NCBI RefSeq assembly: GCF_000016325.1 | Contig: NC_009436.1 | Span: forward strand, 248,001-312,000 | Direction of reading: 5' to 3' | Length of the DNA: 64,000 bases | Origin: Enterobacter sp. 638 | GTDB taxonomy: Bacteria > Pseudomonadota > Gammaproteobacteria > Enterobacterales > Enterobacteriaceae | In this document: one piece after another, positions 55,246 to 64,000 of the stretch | Position numbering within the stretch: position 1 is the stretch's first letter | How the letters are laid out: every line of letters starts with the position of its first letter | Program-made: the position numbers and the translations under genes | Notes under the pieces: model-generated | What the model saw: only the letters and a program-made list of their open reading frames with translations | What the model was told of the DNA's origin: nothing | The model's database searches: none

Positions 55246-55385
55246 CCTGTTTTCTTCTTTTGACGGGGCATTTGGGGTGCAGGCAAACAGGCCGCACCCC
55301 AACTTCATTAACATCCTCTCGACCTTCTTTCACTTCCGGTTTATTGTTGAAATCCGTGCCTCTTAGATATCCGGAGAACCATCGC

Positions 55386-56579
55386 GTGTTCCAGAAAGTT
55401 GACGCCTACGCCGGCGACCCCATCCTCTCCTTAATGGAGCGTTTTAAAGAAGATCCGCGCAGCGACAAAGTGAACCTGAGCATCGGTCTGTATTACAACG
55501 AAGACGGCATTATTCCTCAGCTAAAAGCCGTCACCGAAGCCGAAGCGCGCATGAATTCAGTGCCGCATGGCGCGTCGCTTTATCTGCCGATGGAAGGGCT
55601 GAACACCTATCGCAATACCATTGCGCCGCTGCTTTTCGGGGCCGACCATTTGGTGTTACAGAAAAAGCGTGTGGCGACTATTCAGACGCTGGGCGGCTCC
55701 GGTGCGCTGAAGGTCGGTGCAGACTTTTTGAAGAAATACTTCCCGGAATCAGGCGTATGGGTCAGCGACCCTACATGGGAAAACCACGTCGCGATCTTTG
55801 AAGGCGCGGGTTTTGTCGTGAACACCTATCCGTGGTTCGACAATGAAACCAACGGCGTACGCGTTAATGCGCTTCTGGAAAAGCTCAATACGCTCCCGGA
55901 GCGCAGCATTGTCCTGCTGCATCCGTGCTGCCATAACCCGACCGGCGCTGATCTGACCAACGATCAGTGGGATGCGGTGATTGAGGTTCTGAAAACACGC
56001 AATCTGATCCCGTTCCTCGACATCGCCTATCAGGGCTTCGGCGCAGGCATGGAAGAAGATGCCTACGCCATTCGCGCCATTGCCAGCGCCGGATTGCCTG
56101 CACTGGTCAGTAACTCCTTCTCAAAAATCTTCTCACTGTATGGCGAGCGCGTCGGCGGCTTGTCCGTTATCTGTGAAGATGAAGAGGCCGCCGGGCGTGT
56201 GCTGGGGCAACTTAAAGCCACCGTTCGCCGTATCTATTCAAGCCCGCCGGCCTTTGGCGCGCAGGTAGTGGCGACCGTTCTCGGTGACGACGAGTTGAAA
56301 TCGCTGTGGCTTGCGGAAGTCGAAGCCATGCGTAAGCGAATCCTGGCGATGCGTCAGGAACTGGTGAACGTACTGAAAGAGACCGTGCCGGGGCATAACT
56401 TTGATTATCTGCTCAAACAGCGCGGTATGTTCAGTTACACCGGTCTGAGCGCGGCACAGGTCGACCGCCTGCGTGAAGAGTTTGGCGTCTACCTGATCGC
56501 CAGTGGTCGCATGTGTGTCGCGGGTCTAAACGCCCACAACGTCCAGCGTGTTGCACAGGCGTTCGCTGCTGTAATGTAA
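55386..56579 (+). CDS. tyrB: Aromatic amino acid aminotransferase TyrB
   Basis: PLP enzyme for the last step of tyrosine and phenylalanine synthesis, also acting on aspartate and leucine keto acids. The GTG at 55386 ([16 protein letters not shown]) with GGAG upstream gives 397 residues, the E. coli length and start codon. Fold-type I motifs: [45 protein letters not shown], and the PLP lysine in [17 protein letters not shown] did not find a convincing TyrR box upstream. Confidence 0.97.
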   Translation: MFQKVDAYAGDPILSLMERFKEDPRSDKVNLSIGLYYNEDGIIPQLKAVTEAEARMNSVPHGASLYLPMEGLNTYRNTIAPLLFGADHLVLQKKRVATIQTLGGSGALKVGADFLKKYFPESGVWVSDPTWENHVAIFEGAGFVVNTYPWFDNETNGVRVNALLEKLNTLPERSIVLLHPCCHNPTGADLTNDQWDAVIEVLKTRNLIPFLDIAYQGFGAGMEEDAYAIRAIASAGLPALVSNSFSKIFSLYGERVGGLSVICEDEEAAGRVLGQLKATVRRIYSSPPAFGAQVVATVLGDDELKSLWLAEVEAMRKRILAMRQELVNVLKETVPGHNFDYLLKQRGMFSYTGLSAAQVDRLREEFGVYLIASGRMCVAGLNAHNVQRVAQAFAAVM

Positions 56580-56592
56580 GTGCTTACCAACA

Positions 56593-56617
56593 AACCCTCT
56601 CTCGCGCAGAGAGGGTT
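56593..56617 (+). terminator. Hairpin after tyrB
   Basis: AACCCTCTCT-cgcgc-AGAGAGGGTT, 10 perfect pairs, without a T-run. Probable 3' end stabiliser or Rho-assisted terminator for tyrB. Confidence 0.6.
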
Positions 56618-56772
56618 CCATCCTGATGACTCCCTCTGTGATATCCCTCATTCTACCAGGGTTAATATTAAGAATTGTCTTCCCATCATCTGCTTCAGAG
56701 GTTATGGTCTGATAGTTTTTTGACCATTCGCTCAATTTAAAAGCATAAAAAATAGAATATTCAGGGGAATAC

Positions 56773-57486
56773 ATGCGCAAGATCACACTGGCGCTCAGCG
56801 CCGCCTGCTTATTGTTCTCGCTAAATAATGCAGTCGTCGCCCGCGCTTCTGCACCGACACCACTTTATACCGGTACTACCGCCGCCATTTTGGCTGAACA
56901 AGCCCCCATTCACTGGGTCTCTGTGGCACAAATTGAAAACAGTCTGATGGGCCGCGCGCCTATGGCTGTCGGTTTCGACATCGACGATACCGTCCTTTTC
57001 TCAAGCCCTGGCTTCTGGCGCGGGAAAAAAACCTTCTCGCCAGCCAGCGAGGAATACCTCAAAAATCCTGAATTCTGGGAAAAAATGAATAACGGCTGGG
57101 ATGAATTCAGCATTCCGAAAGAAGTCGGCCGCGCGCTGATCGCCATGCACGTTAAACGCGGCGACAGTATCTATTTCGTGACGGGTCGTAGCCAGACCAA
57201 AACCGAAACAGTCTCTAAAACGCTGCAGGGCGATTTTGCGATTCCGTCTGCAAACATGAATCCGGTGATTTTTGCGGGCGACAAAGCGGGGCAAAACACC
57301 AAAACACAGTGGCTGGAACAGAAAAATATCAAAGTTTTCTATGGTGATTCGGATAACGATATCACTGCAGCCCGCGATGTCGGTGCCAGAGGCATCCGCG
57401 TGTTACGGGCTTCAAACTCGACATATCGTCCGTTGCCGATGGCGGGAGCGTTCGGGGAAGAGGTGATTGTGAATTCCGAATACTGA
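56773..57486 (+). CDS. aphA: Class B acid phosphatase AphA
   Basis: Periplasmic metal-dependent phosphatase and phosphotransferase of the HAD (DDDD) superfamily, acting on nucleotides. 237 residues, the E. coli length. Signal peptide [25 protein letters not shown]. Catalytic nucleophile in [16 protein letters not shown], second motif [12 protein letters not shown], final acidic motif [15 protein letters not shown]. coli yjbQ, which follows there, is missing. Confidence 0.97.
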   Translation: MRKITLALSAACLLFSLNNAVVARASAPTPLYTGTTAAILAEQAPIHWVSVAQIENSLMGRAPMAVGFDIDDTVLFSSPGFWRGKKTFSPASEEYLKNPEFWEKMNNGWDEFSIPKEVGRALIAMHVKRGDSIYFVTGRSQTKTETVSKTLQGDFAIPSANMNPVIFAGDKAGQNTKTQWLEQKNIKVFYGDSDNDITAARDVGARGIRVLRASNSTYRPLPMAGAFGEEVIVNSEY

Positions 57487-57603
57487 GTTGTGATTATTTT
57501 TTGAACAAATCAGGCTTACCTGGGTTTACCTTTCGCCGTCTTGCTGCACACTTAAAGGGGCAGTTTCTCAGGTCGCATTCAACCCACTGAAAGGGGAACA
57601 CAG

Positions 57604-57957
57604 ATGACAGTTTCGGAGATATTGCAATACTGCATGAACAAAACAGGCGCTGAACAAAGCGTTCACAGCGACTGGAAAGCCACGCAAATCAAAGTGGCCG
57701 ATGTGTTGTTTGCGATGGTGAAAGATGTCGAAGGTCGCCCGGCAGCCTCGTTAAAAACCAGTCCGGAGCTCGCGGATTTGCTGCGTCAGCAGCACAGCGA
57801 TGTGCGTCCCAGCAAGCATCTGAATAAAGCGCACTGGAGCACGATTTATCTCGACGGATCGCTGCCGGATTCGCAGATTTACTATCTGGTGGATGCGTCT
57901 TATCAGCAGGCCATCGAGTTGCTGCCGGACACGACCCGGCAGCAACTTTCAGTCTAA
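57604..57957 (+). CDS. yjbR: MmcQ/YjbR family protein YjbR
   Basis: 117 residues (E. coli 118). The family core is DVLFAMVKDVEGRPAASLKTSPELADLLRQQHSDVRP and NKAHWSTIYLDGSLPDSQIYYLVDASYQ. A small double-wing DNA-binding-like fold in solved family members; function unknown. Tail-to-tail with uvrA, with 3 bp between stops and no terminator. Confidence 0.94.
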   Translation: MTVSEILQYCMNKTGAEQSVHSDWKATQIKVADVLFAMVKDVEGRPAASLKTSPELADLLRQQHSDVRPSKHLNKAHWSTIYLDGSLPDSQIYYLVDASYQQAIELLPDTTRQQLSV

Positions 57958-57960
57958 GAA

Positions 57961-60783
57961 CTACAGCAGAGGTTTCAGAAAGCGCGCGGTGTGCGAGGCT
58001 TCGCACTCAGCCACCGTCTCTGGCGTACCGGAGACAAGGATTTCACCGCCGCCGCTGCCGCCTTCTGGACCCAGATCCACAATCCAGTCAGCGGTTTTGA
58101 TGACGTCCAGGTTGTGCTCAATCACCACGATCGTGTTGCCCTGATCGCGCAACTGATGCAGCACCTCAAGCAACTGCTGAATATCGGCAAAGTGCAAACC
58201 GGTGGTCGGTTCGTCCAGGATATACAGCGTCTGGCCCGTTCCGCGTTTCGACAACTCACGCGCCAGCTTCACGCGCTGTGCCTCACCGCCGGACAGCGTT
58301 GTCGCCGACTGCCCCAGACGAATGTAGGTTAACCCCACGTCCATCAGCGTTTGCAGCTTACGCGCCAGCGCAGGCACCGCATCAAAGAACTCACGCGCTT
58401 CTTCGATGGTCATATCCAGCACTTCGTGGATCGTTTTGCCTTTGTACTTAATCTCCAGCGTTTCGCGGTTATAGCGTTTGCCTCTGCACTGATCGCACGG
58501 CACATAAATATCCGGCAAGAAGTGCATTTCGACTTTGATCACGCCGTCACCCTGACAGGCTTCACAGCGTCCGCCGCGCACGTTAAAGCTGAAACGTCCC
58601 GGCGTATACCCGCGCGAACGTGATTCAGGAACACCGGCAAACAGTTCACGTACAGGCGTAAACACGCCGGTATAGGTCGCCGGGTTAGAGCGCGGCGTAC
58701 GACCAATCGGGCTTTGGTCGATATCGATAACTTTATCGAAATGTTCCAGACCATGAATCTCGCGATACGGTGCGGGTTCTGCCAGCGTTGCGCCGTTTAG
58801 CTGAGTCTGCGCAATCGGGAACAGCGTGTCGTTAATCAGCGTCGATTTACCGGAACCCGACACGCCCGTTACGCAGGTGAACAGCCCCACCGGCAGCGTC
58901 AGAGTCACATCTTTCAGGTTGTTGCCACGCGCACCGGTTAGTTTCAACACTTTTTCCGGATTGGCCGCGACGCGCTGCTTCGGTACTTCAATTTTACGTT
59001 TTCCGCTCATGAACTGGCCGGTCAAGGATTCCGGCACCGCCATAATGTCTTTCAGCGTGCCTTCGGCCACGACCTGACCACCGTGCACGCCAGCACCAGG
59101 ACCGATGTCGATCACATGGTCAGCGGCGCGGATCGCATCTTCATCGTGCTCAACCACAATCACCGTATTGCCGAGGTTACGCAGATGAATAAGCGTGCCG
59201 AGCAGACGCTCGTTATCGCGCTGATGCAAGCCGATTGACGGCTCATCCAGCACGTACATCACGCCAACCAGACCCGCACCAATCTGGCTTGCCAGACGGA
59301 TACGCTGCGCTTCACCGCCGGAGAGGGTTTCTGCCGAGCGAGAAAGTGACAGATAGTTCAGGCCGACGTTGACCAGGAACTTCAGACGATCGCCGATCTC
59401 TTTCAGGATTTTCTCGGCAATTTGCGCGCGTTGGCCCGCAAGCTTGAGATTCGTGAAGAAATCCATCGCATGGCCGATGCTCATATCCGAGATGGTCGGC
59501 AGCGCCGTGTTCTCGACAAAGACGTGGCGAGCCTCGCGCTTCAGACGCGTACCCTCACAGGAGGTACAGGAACGGTTGCTGATAAATTTCGACAGTTCTT
59601 CGCGCACGGCGCTGGATTCTGTCTCTTTGTAACGGCGTTCCATGTTATGCAGCACGCCTTCAAACGGATGACGACGCACGGAAGTATCGCCGCGATCGTT
59701 CATGTATTTGAATTCAATATTCTCTTTTCCAGAACCGTACAGCACCACTTTATGAACATTTGCGCCCAGGCTGCCCCACGGCGCATCAACGTCGAATTTG
59801 TAGTGCTCCGCCAGTGATTTCAGCATCTGGAAATAGTAGAAATTACGGCGATCCCAGCCGCGAATCGCACCACCCGCCAGCGAAAGCTCGGGATTCTGGA
59901 TCACGCGATCCGGATCGAAATATTGCTGCACGCCCAGACCGTCGCAGGTTGGACACGCACCCGCCGGGTTGTTGAACGAGAACAGACGCGGTTCCAGCTC
60001 GCGCATGCTGTAGCCGCAAATCGGACAGGCAAAGTTCGCCGAGAAGAGCAGCTCTTCGGCTTTTGGATCGTCCATGTCAGCCACAATCGCCGATCCACCG
60101 GAGAGATCCAGCGCGGTTTCAAACGATTCGGCTAAGCGCTGCGTCAGGTCTTCACGCACTTTAAAGCGGTCAATGACCACTTCAATGGTGTGTTTCTTTT
60201 GCAGCTCAAGTTTTGGCGGATCGGACAGATCGCACACTTCACCGTCGATACGGGCGCGGATGTAACCCTGGCTTGCCAGGTTCTCCAGCGTTTTCGCGTG
60301 CTCGCCTTTTCGGTCTTTAATGATGGGGGCCAGCAACATCAGACGTTTGCCTTCCGGCTGTGCCAGCACGTTATCCACCATTTGACTGACGGTTTGCGCC
60401 GCCAGCGGCACGTCATGGTCCGGGCAGCGCGGTTCGCCTACGCGGGCAAACAGCAGGCGCAGGTAGTCGTGAATTTCAGTAATGGTGCCGACCGTTGAGC
60501 GCGGGTTGTGCGATGTTGATTTTTGCTCAATAGAAATAGCAGGCGATAACCCTTCAATGTGGTCAACGTCCGGCTTTTCCATCAGCGACAAAAACTGACG
60601 CGCATAGGCAGAAAGCGATTCAACGTAACGGCGCTGTCCTTCGGCATACAAGGTGTCGAAAGCCAGTGATGATTTGCCAGACCCCGAAAGCCCGGTCACG
60701 ACAATAAGCTTGTCGCGAGGGATTATGAGGTTGATATTCTTGAGATTATGGGTGCGGGCGCCCCGTACTTCGATCTTATCCAT
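57961..60783 (-). CDS. uvrA: Excinuclease ABC subunit A (UvrA)
   Basis: DNA-damage sensor of nucleotide excision repair; a UvrA dimer loads UvrB. 940 residues, the E. coli length. Two ABC ATPase modules: Walker [17 protein letters not shown] and [15 protein letters not shown]; signatures [16 protein letters not shown] and [16 protein letters not shown]. Zinc modules [20 protein letters not shown] and [19 protein letters not shown] with [10 protein letters not shown]. Divergent from ssb, sharing an SOS box. Confidence 0.99.
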   Translation of the reverse strand: MDKIEVRGARTHNLKNINLIIPRDKLIVVTGLSGSGKSSLAFDTLYAEGQRRYVESLSAYARQFLSLMEKPDVDHIEGLSPAISIEQKSTSHNPRSTVGTITEIHDYLRLLFARVGEPRCPDHDVPLAAQTVSQMVDNVLAQPEGKRLMLLAPIIKDRKGEHAKTLENLASQGYIRARIDGEVCDLSDPPKLELQKKHTIEVVIDRFKVREDLTQRLAESFETALDLSGGSAIVADMDDPKAEELLFSANFACPICGYSMRELEPRLFSFNNPAGACPTCDGLGVQQYFDPDRVIQNPELSLAGGAIRGWDRRNFYYFQMLKSLAEHYKFDVDAPWGSLGANVHKVVLYGSGKENIEFKYMNDRGDTSVRRHPFEGVLHNMERRYKETESSAVREELSKFISNRSCTSCEGTRLKREARHVFVENTALPTISDMSIGHAMDFFTNLKLAGQRAQIAEKILKEIGDRLKFLVNVGLNYLSLSRSAETLSGGEAQRIRLASQIGAGLVGVMYVLDEPSIGLHQRDNERLLGTLIHLRNLGNTVIVVEHDEDAIRAADHVIDIGPGAGVHGGQVVAEGTLKDIMAVPESLTGQFMSGKRKIEVPKQRVAANPEKVLKLTGARGNNLKDVTLTLPVGLFTCVTGVSGSGKSTLINDTLFPIAQTQLNGATLAEPAPYREIHGLEHFDKVIDIDQSPIGRTPRSNPATYTGVFTPVRELFAGVPESRSRGYTPGRFSFNVRGGRCEACQGDGVIKVEMHFLPDIYVPCDQCRGKRYNRETLEIKYKGKTIHEVLDMTIEEAREFFDAVPALARKLQTLMDVGLTYIRLGQSATTLSGGEAQRVKLARELSKRGTGQTLYILDEPTTGLHFADIQQLLEVLHQLRDQGNTIVVIEHNLDVIKTADWIVDLGPEGGSGGGEILVSGTPETVAECEASHTARFLKPLL

Positions 60784-60865
60784 TCACCTTTCCCGGTAGA
60801 GACTCGGATGCCTGGTTTGTTTGAAGGACAAACGGCAGAAACGGCTAATTATGACACAATCCGAC

Positions 60866-60881
60866 CTGTTTGAATATACAG
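60866..60881. promoter_or_regulatory. LexA (SOS) box between uvrA and ssb
   Basis: CTGTTTGAATATACAG, a CTG-N10-CAG LexA site 83 bp from uvrA and 148 bp from ssb. In E. coli one box here controls uvrA and one ssb promoter. Confidence 0.95.
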
Positions 60882-61028
60882 TATTGGAATGCATTTTCTG
60901 ATTCGTTGTGTAACAATGTCGAGTTCGCAAGAGAACTCTGGAACATGCTACGCAACTATCAAAATGCTACATGGAAATGATACACTCGCGCGTTACACTA
61001 TTAAGAAACGAATTCAGGAGACACGATC

Positions 61029-61559
61029 ATGGCCAGCAGAGGCGTAAACAAGGTGATTCTCGTCGGTAATCTGGGCCAGGACCCGGAAGTACGCTACATG
61101 CCGAGTGGTGGTGCAGTTGCCAACATTACGCTGGCTACTTCCGAATCCTGGCGTGATAAAGCGACCGGTGAGATGAAAGAGCAGACTGAATGGCATCGCG
61201 TTGTGCTGTTCGGCAAACTGGCCGAAGTGGCTGGTGAATATCTGCGTAAAGGTTCTCAGGTGTATATCGAAGGTCAGCTTCGTACCCGTAAATGGACCGA
61301 TCAGTCCGGTGCAGAGAAGTTCACGACTGAAGTCGTGGTTAACGTTGGCGGCACCATGCAAATGCTGGGTGGCCGTCAGGGCGGTGGTGCTCCGGCAGGC
61401 GGCGGTCAGCAGCAGCAGGGCAGCTGGGGTCAACCCCAACAGCCACAGGGCGGCGGCAACCAGTTCAGCGGCGGCGCGCAGTCTCGTCCGCAGCAACAGT
61501 CCGCACCGGCACCGTCTAACGAACCCCCAATGGATTTCGACGACGACATTCCGTTCTGA
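61029..61559 (+). CDS. ssb: Single-stranded DNA-binding protein SSB
   Basis: 176 residues (E. coli 178). N-terminal OB fold ([20 protein letters not shown] to [14 protein letters not shown]). Gly/Gln/Pro-rich linker ([20 protein letters not shown]) from about 115. Acidic C-terminal tip MDFDDDIPF that recruits repair and replication proteins. Protects single-stranded DNA at forks and during repair. Confidence 0.99.
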   Translation: MASRGVNKVILVGNLGQDPEVRYMPSGGAVANITLATSESWRDKATGEMKEQTEWHRVVLFGKLAEVAGEYLRKGSQVYIEGQLRTRKWTDQSGAEKFTTEVVVNVGGTMQMLGGRQGGGAPAGGGQQQQGSWGQPQQPQGGGNQFSGGAQSRPQQQSAPAPSNEPPMDFDDDIPF

Positions 61560-61591
61560 TTGTTATAGACGACATGTTTTGTATTGCCAGA

Positions 61592-61618
61592 AGCCCTGCA
61601 TTTGCAGGGCTTTTTGTT
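61592..61618 (+). terminator. ssb terminator
   Basis: AGCCCTGCA-tt-TGCAGGGCT with a T5 run and a further TTT. Confidence 0.93.
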
Positions 61619-61657
61619 TCGGAAAGTCGATACTTTACGCGAAAATTGCGCGATTGA

Positions 61658-61939
61658 TCAGGTGATGACCATCGGCCAGTCGGGTGGGGTATGGCTCATG
61701 GCTTCCACCATGACGACTTTCACATTGCTCCAGATAGTTGCCACGTCCGCCATCGTAATGCCCAGTAAGCCCGTCGCAAACCAGCATGCTGCTCCCAGTC
61801 CCAATAAGGTGCTGATCACGGCGAGCCCTGCATAATCTGATTTACGGAACTGAATATTGAGCGTGCTGGCTAAAAACATCATCACTGCACTCAATAACGG
61901 CCAGCGCAAAAGAACCATGCTGGTAGTAATGGTTGCCAT
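61658..61939 (-). CDS. yjcB: Small inner-membrane protein YjcB
   Basis: 93 residues from the ATG at 61939 (MATITTSMVLLRWPLLSAVM), the E. coli length. Two hydrophobic segments (LRWPLLSAVMMFLASTL and YAGLAVISTLLGLGAACWFATGLLG) and a short polar C-terminus ending DWPMVIT. Restricted to enterics; function unknown. Convergent with ssb. Confidence 0.92.
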   Translation of the reverse strand: MATITTSMVLLRWPLLSAVMMFLASTLNIQFRKSDYAGLAVISTLLGLGAACWFATGLLGITMADVATIWSNVKVVMVEAMSHTPPDWPMVIT

Positions 61940-62437
61940 AAAACCTATCCTCGAGATAACAAAAAAGTAACAATGAAACGGCGTTTCACGTTGCAAAATA
62001 TGTGTGAACTATATCACGTTTGTTCTTTTATTCGCCAGTGCTGTTGCTGGAAAACTGTGCGTGACAAGCCGCTTCTGCGTAAGGATTCGTGGTCGTGAAA
62101 ATATATCTTCGCAGGCTAAGGGACAGTTTAACTGTGTGTTCATAAGGAATTCATTAGGATAGCGAAAAGGGTGTGGCTTAGGTGAGGAGCGAGAATATTT
62201 ACAGTATTACTACTATGACTTATGCTTGAACGGACAATTAATTATACGCACAGCTAATAACTCAACTTTCTGAATTAATAGATTATTTGTTCTCATTGTC
62301 ATTTCTTCTTCACACATGCAATTTTTATATTTACATAAGTATGCGCTGTCTTTAAATAATCATTAAATCAATTTTTATACGAATGTTGAGTTATTCGTTA
62401 TGCCCGATTTATATTATTCAATCACCTGCGAATAAAA
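61940..62437. other. A/T-rich 498-bp region between yjcB and the diguanylate cyclase gene
   Basis: No ORF with recognisable homology, no RNA gene and no repeat identified. The stretch from about 62210 to 62437 is markedly A/T-rich compared with the neighbouring genes. It must contain the yjcB and cyclase promoters, but I cannot place them with confidence. Confidence 0.5.
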
Positions 62438-63844
62438 ATGATGAAAGACACATGCCGCGAAGTGATTAATGACAGCATGCTGGCTTTGCATGCTTTAGCA
62501 AAGCTGATGCCGCTGCTTACTCTTCAGCGTTCGCTGTCTGAGATGCTGGAAACGATCAACCGTACGCTTGGCTCGACGCTTGCCTGGGTCAGTATCGATG
62601 ATGAAAGCGCTCAGTCGCGCGTCGTTTGCGCGGGGGAGGTGACTTGTCACCCTTTTGAAGTGACGGATTTTCTGGCTAGCACGTTGCTGCAACAGCATCA
62701 CCGCGCGTGGCGGTCTATTTACTGGAAAGAAAACGTCGGCAGGGTAATTTTTTCACCCAAGCATCCAGGGCATGCGCAATTACAAAGCGGCGTGTTATGT
62801 AAATTATCCTCCCGGGATGGACGTTGCAGCGGCTATTTCTTTCTCGCGTTTTCGCAGCGTATTGATACGTTGCCCGTGCTGAAAAATATTGTTGTTGTGC
62901 TCGCTGAAAAGCTCAAAGATTATTTTGCCGAAATTATTTCCCGAGAGCGCACGGCCATTGAGATGCAACGTGTGGTGACTCAATATAAAACGTTGTTTGA
63001 ACGTGCCCCGGTATTAATGACCTCTTTTGATCGACATAACCGTTGCGTGTTGTGGAACGGTGAATGCGAAAAAGTATTCGGCTGGAGCATGGTGGAAATC
63101 AATGCCCATCCCGATCCTCTGGCGCTTTTTTATCCCGATCCCGAAGAGCGCCGACGGGTGCGTGATTCAATCCATATCTCGTCCCTGAAAGATATGTACG
63201 AGTGGCACCCGCTGCGAAAAGACGGATCGCAGCTCACGATTTTGTGGTCGAATATTCTGCTGCCCGATGGCTCTATTTTGAACATTGGTCTGGATATCAC
63301 CGAACGCAAAAAAGCGGAACGTCAGCTGGCGTTGAGGGCCACCACTGACGATCTCACCGGCTGTTTTAATCGCTCCGCTATTTTGCAGAAGCTTCAGGCG
63401 GCGACGGAGCAACATCAGCCGTCAGAAACGGGAAGCCCTTTCTGCGTGTTGATGTTCGATCTCGACTATTTCAAACAGATTAATGATGAGTGGGGCCATC
63501 AGGTCGGAGACGCGGCCCTGGTCTATTTTTGCGACCGGCTGCGTGAGCTGAGCCCGCGACTCTCTGCTCTAGGGCGGGTTGGCGGCGAGGAGTTTTTGCT
63601 TCTGCTCACGCAAGCCGATAGCCAGGCAGCGATGGCGCTTTCCACACTGCTGCGTTCCTCGCTCTTCGACAGACCCATGCGGGTCGAAGACAAATCGTTG
63701 GTTCTTTCCTTTAGTGCGGGTGTGGTAGAGGTCTGTCATGGTCAACGCGATACCTCTTCACTGCTTACGCGTGCCGATAAAGCGTTATATGATGCAAAAC
63801 GTAGCGGAAGAGGAAAAACGGTGATCGCGATTGATTATTTATAA
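62438..63844 (+). CDS. Diguanylate cyclase with GAF-like and PAS sensor domains
   Basis: 468 residues, no membrane segments. About 15-175 is a GAF-like domain of the type in many cytosolic cyclases (WVSIDDESAQSRVVCAGEVT). About 188-297 is a PAS domain (TLFERAPVLMTSFDRHNRCVLWNGECEKVFGW) ending with the PAC-like LNIGLDITERKKAERQL. About 303-466 is GGDEF: TDDLTGCFNR, FDLDYFKQIND (metal aspartates near 341-343) and the active-site GGEEF at 382-386. The RxxD inhibitory site five residues before GGEEF is absent, so little product inhibition is expected. E. coli has the phosphodiesterase gene yjcC after yjcB; here a cyclase follows instead. Confidence 0.9.
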   Translation: MMKDTCREVINDSMLALHALAKLMPLLTLQRSLSEMLETINRTLGSTLAWVSIDDESAQSRVVCAGEVTCHPFEVTDFLASTLLQQHHRAWRSIYWKENVGRVIFSPKHPGHAQLQSGVLCKLSSRDGRCSGYFFLAFSQRIDTLPVLKNIVVVLAEKLKDYFAEIISRERTAIEMQRVVTQYKTLFERAPVLMTSFDRHNRCVLWNGECEKVFGWSMVEINAHPDPLALFYPDPEERRRVRDSIHISSLKDMYEWHPLRKDGSQLTILWSNILLPDGSILNIGLDITERKKAERQLALRATTDDLTGCFNRSAILQKLQAATEQHQPSETGSPFCVLMFDLDYFKQINDEWGHQVGDAALVYFCDRLRELSPRLSALGRVGGEEFLLLLTQADSQAAMALSTLLRSSLFDRPMRVEDKSLVLSFSAGVVEVCHGQRDTSSLLTRADKALYDAKRSGRGKTVIAIDYL

Positions 63845-64000
63845 ATCATCATTCGTAATGTTTATCTGCAAATAATCCTAAATTTCATGATTAAGATGTG
63901 TTTTTTTCAGGCTGTTGCGAGTTTGACTTAATCAATGATCCCCTGTCGTGTTATCTTAAAACTCACCGGTAATGCTGGATAATAACTTTCCCTAATAAAA
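63845..64000. other. A/T-rich window end
   Basis: 156 bp after the cyclase gene; no gene, clear terminator or repeat seen. Confidence 0.5.

Noticed and set aside
55290..55385. TyrR boxes upstream of tyrB
   Set aside because: No TGTAAA-N6-TTTACA palindrome could be found in the 140-bp gap.

Overview
The window is a chromosomal segment of an enteric bacterium (Enterobacteriaceae). Almost every protein is a near full-length match to a known Escherichia coli/Salmonella protein, and gene order follows the E. coli purHD - rrnE - metA - aceBAK - metH - lysC - pgi - mal - ubiCA - lexA - dnaB - uvrA/ssb arc. ERIC elements, a yjbD-panS-lysC arrangement and many CCCTCTCCC/GGGTGAGGG palindromes suggest the Enterobacter/Lelliottia/Leclercia group rather than Escherichia. 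I cannot fix the species from sequence alone.

Layout. 1-2443: purHD operon (minus; purD cut by the window edge) with a PurR operator and an unusual hairpin leader. 2561-7977: a complete rRNA operon (P1, P2, antitermination signals, 16S, tRNA-Glu(UUC), 23S, 5S, terminator). 8096-9143: metA with MetJ boxes. 9224-15091: glyoxylate-bypass operon aceBAK and its repressor iclR, with look-alike IclR operators in front of both. 15139-19000: metH. 19102-22659: yjbB, a type II toxin-antitoxin pair, rluF, yjbD. 22722-27176: panS-like transporter, lysC (no recognisable lysine riboswitch), pgi. 27498-31349: yjbEFGH exopolysaccharide operon. 31447-31857: psiE. 31900-39944: the divergent maltose regulon malEFG / malK-lamB-malM. 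40063-44642: ubiCA, plsB, dgkA. 44707-47701: lexA-dinF with two SOS boxes, yjbJ, zur. 47818-49818: a frameshifted cupin gene and an orphan TraF-like outer-membrane barrel. 49865-57957: dusA, pspG, qorA, dnaB, alr, tyrB, aphA, yjbR. 57961-61618: uvrA and ssb, divergent around an SOS box. 61658-63844: yjcB and a PAS-GGDEF diguanylate cyclase.

How the genes work together. Acetate growth (aceBAK/iclR), methionine synthesis (metA, metH), aspartate-family and aromatic amino acids (lysC, tyrB), maltodextrin uptake and the SOS/repair set (lexA, dinF, uvrA, ssb) form self-contained regulatory units whose operators can be read directly. The accessory content is small: the toxin-antitoxin pair sits where E. 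coli has pepE, and the cupin/TraF-like pair sits where E. coli has yjbL-yjbM.

The most distinctive non-coding feature is a family of structured repeats. A composite unit of about 100 bp with three hairpins is tandemly repeated at the aceK/iclR and ubiA/plsB junctions, both convergent gene ends. Related head-to-head palindromes lie in malE-malF and yjbH-psiE. There are three ERIC elements plus one possible remnant. I found no phage, insertion sequence, CRISPR array or clearly novel multi-gene system.
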